64,000 nucleotides of DNA from Daedaleopsis sinensis (Eukaryota > Basidiomycota > Agaricomycetes > Polyporales > Polyporaceae). Both the position numbers and the translations under genes were made by a program. Every line of letters begins with the position of its first letter. Position 1 is the stretch's first letter. Positions 36,303-46,685 of this stretch are shown here, piece by piece. The notes beneath the pieces were generated by a model. The model was not told the DNA's origin. It worked only from the letters and a program-made list of their open reading frames with translations, and made no database searches. The stretch spans positions 558,001-622,000 of the forward strand of contig CM066311.1 of NCBI GenBank assembly GCA_033807695.1, given 5' to 3'.

Positions 36303-37950
36303 ATGTCCTCCGACTCCGCGGCCCTGGCCCTGCATTGGAGCAGAACGTGCGCAGTTTCTTCCATGTATCACGCAAATACCAAGTCCCTACAATGCACGTT
36401 ATAGGCTCTACGCACAATACTCGGAATTCGCGTCATGCGGTGAGTTGCGGTCACGGTCGTTGTGAGCTTCGCCGAGAACGCTAACTTCCTATACGTCCTA
36501 CTCTAGCGGTCCTTCTCTACGATTGGATCTTGTGCATGGACCGCGAGGTCGAGCACATCTGGATGCACAAGTTCACCCCCGCGACACTGCTGTACCTCGT
36601 CAACCGATACAGCGGCGTGCTCTGCTGCTTCTTCGTCATCTTGCACCTCCACTCGTGGTGGGGGCAGAACGTCGAGGTGCGTCGCCAGCTTCTTTTCTCA
36701 GTTGCACTGTGATATTGGGATCTAGATGATGACACGCCTTCTCATGCGCAGAGCTGCAAGTTCATCGTCGGCTTCGAGATGGTGACCTGCCTTCTCGTCC
36801 TCATCACCTGCGCGATCTTCTCCGCGATGAGGGTGTACGTGGTCTGCAATCGGAGTACCCTGGTCCTCGTCTTCATTACCGCCGTTGTGCTGATCCACCC
36901 GGTTGTCACTACAGTATGTCTCACTCCGTCTGCCGCTCCCTTACGCACACAATCGCTGATGTCGTCACAGTTCACGTACACACAACTCGCGATCATCACG
37001 ATTTCGACCCCCGAAGGCGTGGAGTGCGCGATCATGCCGCTGATTGACTTCGAGCTGTATGCCAAGTGAGCACTTGAAGCCCCACCCCTGAAAGACCGTG
37101 ACGCTCATAAACCTTCTTGCGCTAGCTGTGATTCGTCTCCATAATCGCCGGATTCGTGCCCCATGACTGAAGAATCCACAGGGACTCGCGGCGCGCGGGC
37201 TTCGGTCATATTCGCGGATGCTCTGGTAGTGGTTGTGACTATCATCCAGACACGGAAGATCCGACATCGCCTCAACGGAATGCAATCAAAAGGCGCGAGG
37301 CTTCTCTGGGTGCTAATGAAAGACGGTAAGGCCTTGTCGACTGGTTTAGGCTCTAATTGAACTTACGCCCTCTCTGTCAGGAACTGTATACTTCGCGTAA
37401 GCCCATCCTTGCCGTCCCATGATGCCGGCTCCCTCAGACGTTCATCGCATCATTTGTATAGCACATTGATGATAATCTATATCGTGAGCGTCGCGGTCGG
37501 AGAGATATATGAGGTATGTACGCCCCGAAATGCACTTCTGGACCAGACATTGTATAACTCACGATTCGTAACACAGTATACCGACATGATGATCAGCTGG
37601 ATATCGGTGTACGTCCCTGGAGTTGTTTCGATAACTTTAGCTCTAGTCGCCCTGCACGCTCACGTCTATCATGCTACAGGCTGTCCACGGTCATCGTGTC
37701 CCGGTTCATGCTGGAGCTGCGGGAAGTCGACGCGGGCTACGGCGGCGACACGGTCCCGTCGATTCCTTTACAAACCATCGTCTTCGGCAAGAACTCGCAA
37801 TACGCCCAAGACTCGAGTGCGTATTCCGCAGGTTACTCTAGCACGCGATCAGGGTCGACCACGATGGCGGGTTCGCGACCTTCTGCAATGGAAAGTATCC
37901 CGAGCATGCATTTCTCGTCCAATAATGAACCGCACTCTTACGCGTGTTGA
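36303..37950 (+). CDS. DUF6533-domain multi-pass membrane protein (copy 2), 5' end and one junction unresolved
   Basis: Well-supported exons are 36507-36676, 36752-36913, 36971-37065, about 37180-37325, 37381-37396 (16 nt), 37462-37513, 37577-37608 and 37680-37950. They encode AVLLYDWILCMDREVEHIW (the DUF6533 signature), YLVNRYSGVLCCFFVI, CEFEMVTCLLVLI-like helices, LWVLMKDGTVYFA, MMISWISV and SRFMLELREVDAGYGG, ending in a serine-rich tail. The N-terminal pieces (SSDSAALAL, LEQNVRSFFHVSRKYQ, QYSEFASC) lie in three different frames, and I found no in-frame splice between the exon ending at 37065 and the next. The gene is therefore either spliced in a way I cannot see or is decaying. Confidence 0.65.
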
Positions 37951-39086
37951 AACGTTGAAGTTGACGGCGAGTCGGCGGACTTGGTCACATATGATGCAAG
38001 TTGCTCTCCGGAGTCAGTTGTGTAGTAGTATGTACGCTCATACATGATATTTATTCCCGTAGCGACCCCCCATAGTGCATCTACGGTGCCTCATCACATT
38101 ACAATGCTATGGAGGCTTAAGATTCGACTTCCAAGCCGGGGCCTCCTGCAGCGCTTACATAACGAGGGTGGCCAATAAGTAAGTATGCTTCCGCGACGCC
38201 ACAACGAATTTGATCCCATAAGCCAGATCCCGATCGACGTGGATTCAACTTGTCTTGTCTGGGGATCGAGATACACAAGCTTGCCCCGAATAGATGCATC
38301 AAGTGGAGCCTGGACCCACACAAACAGGGGAGATCTTTGACAGTCGATGATCTCTGTCCGAACTCGCAGGGACGCAGAGGTCGGGGACCTACAAGTGTCC
38401 ACAGCCTCCCAGTGCGTCTGAGTCTTCACTGGGATCGGAGAGGTCGAGGCCTGGGTTGCCGGCCCAGCTCCAAGTGCGGCGTAGCACGTCCGCAGGTACA
38501 GACGACACCGACCCGGGTTCTTGAGTCGATAGGCACGGAATACGGTGCGACCGAAGCCTGGGCAAGGGTACTCTTCCACAGAGCGCAGCGGCAGTGCCTC
38601 TCGCAGCGACAGCTCCTTCATGAAGCTAGGACCGGAAGCCGTACATGCGCGAAGAGTGTTCCCGGAGTCCGGTGTCTAAATGTCAGCGTGGGATGCATTG
38701 CGATGTGTTCATGATATTCATTGGATCATTCGTGCGTGTCTACCAGAGAAGTCTACGTACATGGCTACAGCTATAACCTACTACACGGGTTACAGTGACC
38801 GGAGAACTAAAAGTACAATCGTCAAAATCGCGGGGTATTAACATTATCTACGGCTAGCGAGCGGCATAGTTCGGGAGGAGGAAGCACATGCGGGATTAAG
38901 GAGAGTGTCTGGTGCGCAGGGCGGAGATGAAAGAACAGGGGGCCATGAACAGGATACAGCAGCATGGCCATAATGTGAGAGAATAGACACGAGAAGCTCC
39001 GGAGTTCGGGATGTCGGACAGACGGATCGCGGACGACGGAACACGGAAAGCGCAGCCGCGCAGAAGAAGCGCAGGTGTGGCCAGCG
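37951..39086. other. Intergenic, no supported gene
   Basis: This holds the 3' regions of DUF6533 copy 2 (plus) and MTEY member B (minus), which converge. A minus-strand frame of 175 codons (38621-38094) has no recognisable domain. Confidence 0.45.
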
Positions 39087-39911
39087 TCACCGGGACGCCG
39101 AGCGCCGCCTGTTGTTCTCCCCCCGCTTCGTGGACCGCGAGCGCGGGGGATTGTCCCACTCGATATTCGGGGTGAGCGTGGTGATCAACCGCTTGAAGAA
39201 CGGGTCCCCGTTTTTCTTCGTCGGGCTGCTCCTGCTCCCGTTATGGGATGTCGACTGGCTCCGGTTGTGAGAGGTGGAAGAAGGACGGCGCGGATCGATG
39301 ACGTCTACGCGGCCGCCTTTGGGAGGGTAGATCACGTATCGCTGACCGGCTTGCGGGGCAGGGAGCATGATAGGCTGACCCGGCGTCACCGCGTAGTGCT
39401 GGTAGACGACATGGCGCCCGTCCTGTGGCGAGGGCTGGGCATACGGTGATGCCCGCGCTGGTTGGGCGGCGGGAGTCGGTGCCACAGGGGTGGGATATGG
39501 GTAGCGACTGTCTGGTGGTTGCGAACCAGAACGGGCGCGAGATTTGGATGACGACGGGCGCGGTGCCCGGGCGTCGCCCACAGGCTGCTGGGCGTAGGCG
39601 AAGGCGCGAGACGAGTGCCCGTGCACGGGACTCGTCCCGGTGACGACAGGCGCGGGCATCGTACGAGAGCGGTTGGGCTGGGGCCGCTCACGCTCGACGG
39701 GGCGTGGCTGCGGCTGCGGCTGCGGCTGGGGGTATGTCGTTTGGCGGACGGGGGTGCGAGAGCGCGGAGTGGACCCCCGTTCCTCTCCGGGTAGGAAGGG
39801 GTTGGCGTACTTGGGAGCAAAATACCTTTGGTCGTTTGCCCACTTTCCAACTCCTGCCATTTTTGCCTGGAAACGCTCGACAGCTTCCGGGGAGTAGTCG
39901 TATTCCGTCAT
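39087..39911 (-). CDS. Disordered orphan protein, MTEY family (member B)
   Basis: A single exon of 274 aa. It shares three islands with the gene at 5145-6748: the N-terminus MTEYDYSPEAVERFQAKM with a following Trp, the central RYVIYPPKGGRVDVIDP, and the C-terminal SPTKKNGDPFFKRLITTL. Between them lies disordered sequence, including a run of alternating Pro-Gln (residues about 60-72) and an Ala/Pro/Ser-rich middle. The C-terminus is basic (SRSTKRGENNRRRSASR). Function unknown. The short conserved islands within disorder suggest docking motifs rather than an enzyme. Unlike member A there is no intron. Confidence 0.78.
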   Translation of the reverse strand: MTEYDYSPEAVERFQAKMAGVGKWANDQRYFAPKYANPFLPGEERGSTPRSRTPVRQTTYPQPQPQPQPRPVERERPQPNRSRTMPAPVVTGTSPVHGHSSRAFAYAQQPVGDARAPRPSSSKSRARSGSQPPDSRYPYPTPVAPTPAAQPARASPYAQPSPQDGRHVVYQHYAVTPGQPIMLPAPQAGQRYVIYPPKGGRVDVIDPRRPSSTSHNRSQSTSHNGSRSSPTKKNGDPFFKRLITTLTPNIEWDNPPRSRSTKRGENNRRRSASR

Positions 39912-42900
39912 CGGTGTATGTGGTGTTGACGGGGTTGGCGTTCGGTGGATTGGTTAGGGAGGTTTGAGAGGGTGAGTGTAGAGAGTCGCTTAAGCAGCGT
40001 CGGGAGAAGCGGGTGGACCGCAGGCGATGACGGGGGAGGAATGGGTATGTTCTCGGGAGGGTATAAGTAGGGCGAGCTAGCGCAGGAAGAAGGTGAGGCA
40101 AACGCCTCGCGGTGAGGGGGATGGAGAACAGGTTGGCAGACGGAACTCGCTCCGGGTGGGTACTTAAGCAAATTAGATAACAGGTTAAGCGGCGGTTAAA
40201 TATTACGCACAAGCCAATCACAAGGCCTAAGCGCTGATTGCCGCCCGTGGACAACTGTCTATCGTCGAGAGAAACCCTTTACTGAACTCCTCTCATCTGC
40301 TCCACCATCAACGATGATGAATGCAGATGTCCCCTCCTGCCTCAAACAGATGCGTCGCTCAAGTCGCTAGAAGTTGAGAGATCCGCCGTCGACATATCCG
40401 GCACTTTGAAGGTCGAGTCTGGGCCGCTATCTCACTAGTCGGCATATTTCCGGTAGGAGCCTTTGTACCCCACTGATTCGCAGAGATGCGCAGGAACCAC
40501 ATAACTAGGAAATGAACGGAGGCTCGGCATTAATGCCGTGCCTTGCGAAGCAGCGCATCGCCCGCCCCTCTTTCTTGACATCTTCCCACCAGACAGCACT
40601 CGAGCCACGCACACACACATCTCTCATCTGCTCTACGTGCCGTCCCCGCAAGTCACCAGGTGCAGCCATCCCATTTCGACGCCGCCACGCGATTATCGTG
40701 TTTCGACTGCGGGATGAGCCTGTGTTCTGTATTCCGTCCTCTATGGGAATCGCCACCTTCCATGATCCCTCTGCCCTGTTCCATCGCCCACAGCTGACTC
40801 CATCGTGGCGCGTCTCCAAGACATTCCTACCGTGCACTCTCTGCCACGTCATGTCTCACCGTCGGCCGCAACACATCATCGGACATTCGCTCACAGAAGC
40901 ATACGACTACCGATTTCTCAGCTTGCCACCCGGCTCCAGCGCAGGCAACAAGCGCCCCTGTGTCCGCATTGTCCCGTCCCTGCGGTGACGTCGATGCTCG
41001 TATCTCGTGTTGTCTCGCCTCGGCCTGTTCTCGACTTCCGCTTACCCAGACTCTGCGGGTCCGTGCGCACACTTCCTCCACCACCCTGTACAGCTTCATT
41101 GCATGGCCCAGGGTGGACATTCTTGCGAGGTATCCTCGAACTGTAACTGTGCGAACCGGTGCGTCGATCGGGGAGCGGTGGTATTATTGGCAGAGTCCAG
41201 ACTGACGGTGTCTAGCCAGCCCCGAACGCAGGAGCGAGGCCACCATCGCCCGCACTAACGACAGGCTGACATACATGCGGCTCGTCACGTCGTATGGAGG
41301 CAGATGCACCGTGCCACTGAGCCACCGAGCCTGTGATCGGAATGCGCTTTTTGAACGGCCGAGTGAGATTGGCTCGCCGGAAAACGCCTCTCTGACCGGC
41401 CACGCAGCGGAATGAGCCACCTGCCCAGGGTCTCCCGTCCACAGCGCTGTCCACTTCTCTATGCCGATGGTCGATGGTCGGTGAAGTGGTCGGCGCGCTA
41501 CCCGATACCGACCGACTTCCGCTCCCGCCGCCGCCCATCTTGCGTCCTCCTCCCGAACGAAGCCCACGGGATACGAACGAGCCCAATCAATAAGGCGACG
41601 CTCCCTGCTCCCCCAAACGCACACCTACAGTAACCTACCGCCGCCCGACGGCATCCTGCTCTTGCGCCTTCCCCGGATTCTCAGCCACGAGCACACGGCG
41701 TCTACCCGTTTCTAATGCTCCTCCTTCGACTTCCCCAGACTTCTCGCTCGCCTCGCCCACGCCCCGCACCCTTCTGACTCCCAGCGTCTGCGCTTCCCCT
41801 CCCGGCAACCCATATTGGCCTGCGCGCCACGACGGCCTCGGGTCCACAATCGGGCGTCGTGGGCTCGAGCCCAGGAACCATCTGTCCCGATTCGTCCGTG
41901 CGTCCGTGTCAGACAGAGGAACATTCAACATGCCCGGCTCGCTGACGCGACGCGGGGACGGGGCGGTCTCGTGACGGCCGCGCGGGTCTGAGACGTGCGT
42001 GGGGGGATCACTTGACTGCACACGCCCCCGCGCTGACGTACGGGACCCCTCGCTTGCCCCCAGCCATCAGGATTCAATTTTCAACGCCGACGGTGCGTTC
42101 TCGCGGGCCTGTGCGTGCTTCGCAGGCTCAGTGAGGGCTGCGGGCAGTCTGGACGAGGCAATCAGGGAGTGGCCACCGGCTAGCCCAGTTCCCAGATCTC
42201 AGGAGTCGGAATTGGCTCCTGCAGAGGAGGATTGGGAGCTCGAGATCCGGGCTCGTGCGATAGTTGTCGTCCTGCTTCGAGTCACCTGCGGGTCTTCGCG
42301 CACGTCGCCAGGACCCAGGCGATGGGAAGGGTGAAGGGACGTCAAGCTTGCGTGTACATGGAGCAGGAGCATGGGTGTGTCAGATGGGTTGCCCGCTGGG
42401 GTCAGCGAACGTACGTCGTCGCACCATTCTGCACCCTTCCCATCGGCGACTACATGCCCACCGTGTCGAGCGCACTGTGGTCTGATGAGCGAGGTGGCCA
42501 CAGCGCTGCGCTGCGCATGGGGAGGGGTAACGTCTCCGACGTCCGCGACACGAACCGCCCGTACTCCCAGAGTTCGTCCGCCCACCCCCGACCCACGACC
42601 CACGAAGCCCAAGTTCGAACTCCCCCCATCTTCTGCTGGGGTGCTGGTGCCGCGCGTGCTTCCCGACGCACAATCAGTGCTCGTGGCCGGGGTGGCGTTG
42701 TGGCGCAGAAGCCCGGCGAGCGCAACGTGCCCGCGCGGTAAATCAGCATCATCCGCCCCAACATGCGAGCTGGAACTCAGACAAGTACTGAGTTCTCAGT
42801 CCAACGTCCAGAGCGCTCCTGCGGCCTGCCGCCACTCCCACCGGGGTCCTGGCGAGCACCACGGGCATCAGCACGCGTCCTGCTCGGGCGAATCTTCCCC

Positions 42901-44004
42901 TCCCATCGTCCAGACTCCAGAATCCAGCTCGCAACCCTCGCGCCCTAGTACGCCGTCTCTCTGACCGGCCAAACTTGCTCACGCTGGACCCTTGCGCATG
43001 ATCGGGTCTCGCACAATGCCTATGCAGGGATCTCTCCTCGGTAGCCGCTAGCCCCATCTTCAGACTTTGGGGGCCCCAAGGCTCCCCAAGGGCCAGAACG
43101 AGCACCATGCCGGTCGCGCTCGCGCGGCACTAGCGCGGCCCCACTGGGCAACCTCTTTCCCCTGCGTGTTCAGAACCTTCGTCCTTCGACTCCTGTCTCA
43201 TCGGCAGGCCGTGCTGGATCACGACGGTACGTACGTACGCGCTTGCGTGCCTTGGCTTCGGCATCCCTCGCTCGTCTCCTCTTCCTGCGCCGACGTCACT
43301 GCTGTGCGCCCCCCGGGGAGGCATGTGTGTCCCCTCTCACATCTGTCAGGCGCACTCCGTCCGTCGCAGCTGCGTACCTGGTCCGCTGCCCAACGTCAAG
43401 GTCTTCAAAGCGTCATCGTGGCCGTCTCTGACATACGGCTACGTATGCGCAGGCTTTCAAGTTCTGGCTTTGCGGTGGTTCGTGCGTCTCATACGTCAGC
43501 GTCCGACGGTGTTTACGTTACGCAGACTTCTCAGTGTTATTCTGCGTCGTCGACGTAAACCTCCAGGAATGATTAATGAGCGCCGCGCACTGATTCATGA
43601 CGTTTACGGGGTGGGTCGATCGACGACGGTGCGGCAATAGCGGTGACGTGCATGCGAGCTTGGATGGTGTACACGGCTGTCGAATTAGGTATGTTCTTTC
43701 GACCTCTGACTGGCAGAACAGCCTACTGACTGGGGCGATTTGATATTACATATTGCACATTCATCTACTTTTACACATCTTTACATAGGACGCTACGATA
43801 CAGGCCCAAATATGACAACGAAGCAAGCAGAAATATTATGATACAACTGGGAACGACTTCTGTCCAACATTGTCGCAATTATTTCCATACAGGCCAAGTG
43901 GTCCTTCGCCACGGTGCTCTTGGCGATCGAGCATTCCCCGCTTTGGAGACCTACCCAAGTGAGCAATCGAAGTGACGCGTTCAGGATAATCGCTTACTAT
44001 GTCC
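39912..44004. other. 4.1-kb gene-free region upstream of MTEY member B
   Basis: Directly upstream of 39911 is a pyrimidine-rich leader. From 40.5 to 43.6 kb the sequence is GC-rich, with overl​apping frames on all frames up to 197 codons and no domain. From 43.7 kb it becomes AT-rich, presumably the 3' region of the Cys3-His gene. This repeats the pattern seen upstream of member A. Confidence 0.45.
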
Positions 44005-45131
44005 TCACACGAGCAGAGCTCTCCCTAGCAAAGTCCCCAGGAAGAAGATGACCGCGACCTGCCAGGCGTTACTATGAGTAGTAGAACATGTCGGTCATGG
44101 AGTATACTCACCGTTATAACACAAGCAATCAGGTTACTGTCTCCATCGTCTGAAGGATAGGCAGCGTCTTCGTTCGTCGTGCTAGTGCGCATATAGCCAC
44201 CGGCCGGCACGTAGGTCGGGCCTTGGTGCTGATAAATGTCCCCAGGGCCATAACCGCTCCCTCCTCGAACCCCATGGACGGCCGAATACGACGCTCGAGG
44301 CTGCGTTACCCCATACCTAGCAACAGGCGGGACTTCCTTGCCTTGGGGCGCCTGTCCGTTTCCCCACACCGACGGCGGGTGTTCATGGGACAACCCGCGC
44401 CACAAGTCTTCGGCGCGACGATGGGCTTCATGCTGTCTGCGCTTCCGTTCCTCCAGCACGACGAGGACCTGGCGCCTCAGCTTGAGGTCTGACAGCAACG
44501 TCCTGGCCTTAATATGCTCCCTGCTGAGGCTCTCCAGCCATTGACCGTGGCCCTCGTCTCCTACCGCAGCATCGTCAGCCATGTGCACGCCGATCGCGCG
44601 CAGGCTCGTGCACGTACTGTTCTCCCGGAAGAACCGCTTGTGGTGCGTCTCGCGTCCGCGAATCTCGACCGTGATCGCGTCGCGCCAGACCCCGACGAGC
44701 ACGATGGCGTCCTCGACCGCCTGCGTCGTCTTCAGGGTATGCACTGCGTCCCTGTGGAGCCACGCCTGGCGCTTGAGTACGGCGACGGTCTCGGACGCCT
44801 CCTTGTATGCCTTGGTGAGCAGCTTGTACTCCTTGCCGTGTGCGTTGCAGTACCGCCCGTTGCCGTAGCGGATCGGGATCTCGCAGGGGGTGTCTTCGTC
44901 GACGAGAAGGGCCTCGCATATGCGCGAGGCCAGAATGGGTGACGACGGCGGCGAGACGAGGGCCATGGACTCGGAGAGTGGGATGGGGCGCTGGCTGCAG
45001 TCACGGAGGGTGGGGCACGAACATGCAGTGGTGGTGGACGAGGGCGAAGAGGCGGACGTCGACGACGATGCTGGGCACCCGAGCCCAGGTATATGTATGT
45101 CTAGGCCCCAGTGTTTCCATGCCAGATCCAT
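44005..45131 (-). CDS. Cys3-His coiled-coil tail-anchored protein (tandem paralogue 1)
   Basis: Exons 45131-44112 and 44058-44005 join in phase 0 to 357 aa. From the first ATG, a putative metal-binding cluster is Cys72, Cys83, Cys95 and His98, in the context CEALLVDEDTPC and GRYCNAHGKEY. A charged helical region follows (KLLTKAYKEASETVAVL to HHKRFFREN) and a second helical block, KLRRQVLVVLEERKRRQHEAHRRAEDL. A Gly/Pro/Tyr-rich linker and a C-terminal membrane helix (NLIACVITVAVIFFLGTLLG) end it; the intron falls inside the helix. The neighbour at 45523-46276 has the same plan. I recognise this as a basidiomycete hypothetical family without known function. The start may instead be Met56 (44966). 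Confidence 0.75.
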
Positions 45132-45522
45132 GCACGTCTGCCAGGTGGAGTATGCTCTTCGAATTCGGGACGCTAATACTGATATTGATTCGCCACACTT
45201 ATGTGGCTTTCTTACCTGTCAGTATTCGTTTCTTACCACTAATAAACCACATTGAATGGTGCGTCACACAAGCCGTCGAGGAGGAATTGTGGGTGATCAA
45301 CGGGCTGCATTGCAAACGGTGCTACAAGTACACGTGCGATGAGTGATGTGCATACAGAGTGGTGCAGTCTTGTTACAGGATGAGTGGTGGCGAGCACAGA
45401 ATATCGAGTGTCCGAATGTGGTCGGAGGGTGCGTAGCGGGTCGCAGAGAAAATGCCCCTACACTTGTAACTCACATCATAAGCGTCGACGGTAGCACTCT
45501 CATAACAAGTTACTCACAACAG
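45132..45522. other. Spacer between the tandem paralogues
   Basis: About 390 bp containing the promoter of paralogue 1 and the 3' end of paralogue 2, both on the minus strand. No feature recognised. Confidence 0.4.
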
Positions 45523-46276
45523 TTATAACCAACGCCATTCAAGAACGGAACGTGTTGAAAGCCAAAATGACAGGATAGGAACAACCTGTAGCAGCGTTTG
45601 TGATTGAGACATAGAATAACGGGGGCTGGTGTGGAGACTAGTACTCACCACTAGGATTACAGGCAACGCAATGTACAAAACCCATCTTTGACGTCCAGAC
45701 AGGCGTCGAGAGGAACCAAGGAGGGGCTGTCTCTCCAGGTCTCTCTGCCGTCTTGACTGGCCCAGTTCTTCCTGGTGTTGCTGTAATTGACTGATCAACG
45801 CTGCACACGCATCCCTTCTCTCTTCCAGCACCAGGAGCCGCTGCTCATGTCGCGCTTCCTCTGTAGTCAAAAAGTCCACAAACCACGTCGCTCAACAGGT
45901 GTCTCCCTCACGTCTAACAACGCACCGAGCACGGACGGCACCTACTTTCGGCAGGAAAACGCTTGAGATGCGCCATCCGCGCTCTAATCTCGTCATCGAG
46001 CGCTGCCTTGTACTGTTGCGCCTTCTCGACCGCCCGCTCCGCCGCAGACGCGGTCGTGAGCCCGCGCACCTGCCGCTCCGAGAGCTCGCCGTGCCGCCGC
46101 AGTCGCTCGGTGCGCGCAGCGGCGTCCTTGTACTGCCCGGAGAACTTCGCGCACTCCTCGAGGTGCTCTGAGCAGTATCGGCCCCATCCGCGGAACGTCC
46201 GACTGCAGGCGGTCTCCTCGTCTGCGAGGACGGCTTGGCAGGACTTCTTGCGTGGCGCGTGCATGGTCGGGGACAT
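45523..46276 (-). CDS. Cys3-His coiled-coil tail-anchored protein (tandem paralogue 2)
   Basis: Exons 46276-45946, 45860-45649 and 45585-45523 give 201 aa. The cluster Cys13, Cys24, Cys35 and His38 (CQAVLADEETAC, GRYCSEHLEECAKF) has the same spacing as paralogue 1 within one residue. It is followed by a helical part (YKDAAARTERLRRHGELSERQ to EIRARMAHLKRFPAE), then KEARHEQRLLVLEERRDACAAL, then a C-terminal hydrophobic helix RWVLYIALPVILVVVPILSF. It lacks the long Gly/Pro linker of paralogue 1. The last intron again interrupts the membrane segment at the same relative place, which supports recent tandem duplication. Divergent from cystathionine gamma-synthase. Confidence 0.75.
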
Positions 46277-46685
46277 CGTGGACTTGCACTGGCCTTGGCT
46301 GCGTGACGCCTTGAGACTTGAGCCCTGGACGATGGCTGCAGAGTGGGCGGGGGGCCGACAGAGGCTCAGAGGGTAGATAGCGGACCCTCGATGGTGCTGT
46401 GGGCGTGGGTGGTGGTAGAAGGACAATGACTGGGAGGCGTGGGGGTCCACCCGCAAGCGGATAAGAGAGCGTTCTATACTTGTGCGCATCCGCAGCCGGG
46501 CCGGCGTCGCCGCCAATAGATAAGATTAGATGGTGATTTTGACTGCCGGCGGCCGTGCTCTGCTCTGACCTCATCTTGCACGACTTTCCATGCAGCTCTG
46601 ACTCGAACTTCCATCTCTCATTTCCTTTCTCTTCTCGTCGCTACGCTCATCTCATCCTTGGACACCCCCTTCGACGGACAACGCG
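46277..46685. promoter_or_regulatory. Divergent promoter between paralogue 2 and cystathionine gamma-synthase
   Basis: About 410 bp between outward-facing starts. The 80 bp before 46686 are strongly pyrimidine-rich (TTTCTCTTCTCGTCG), typical of a fungal leader. An open minus-strand frame extends through it but without conservation signals. Confidence 0.45.

Noticed and set aside
38094..38621. 175-codon minus-strand ORF
   Set aside because: No domain, no paralogue in the window and no splice partners; it lies between two converging gene ends.
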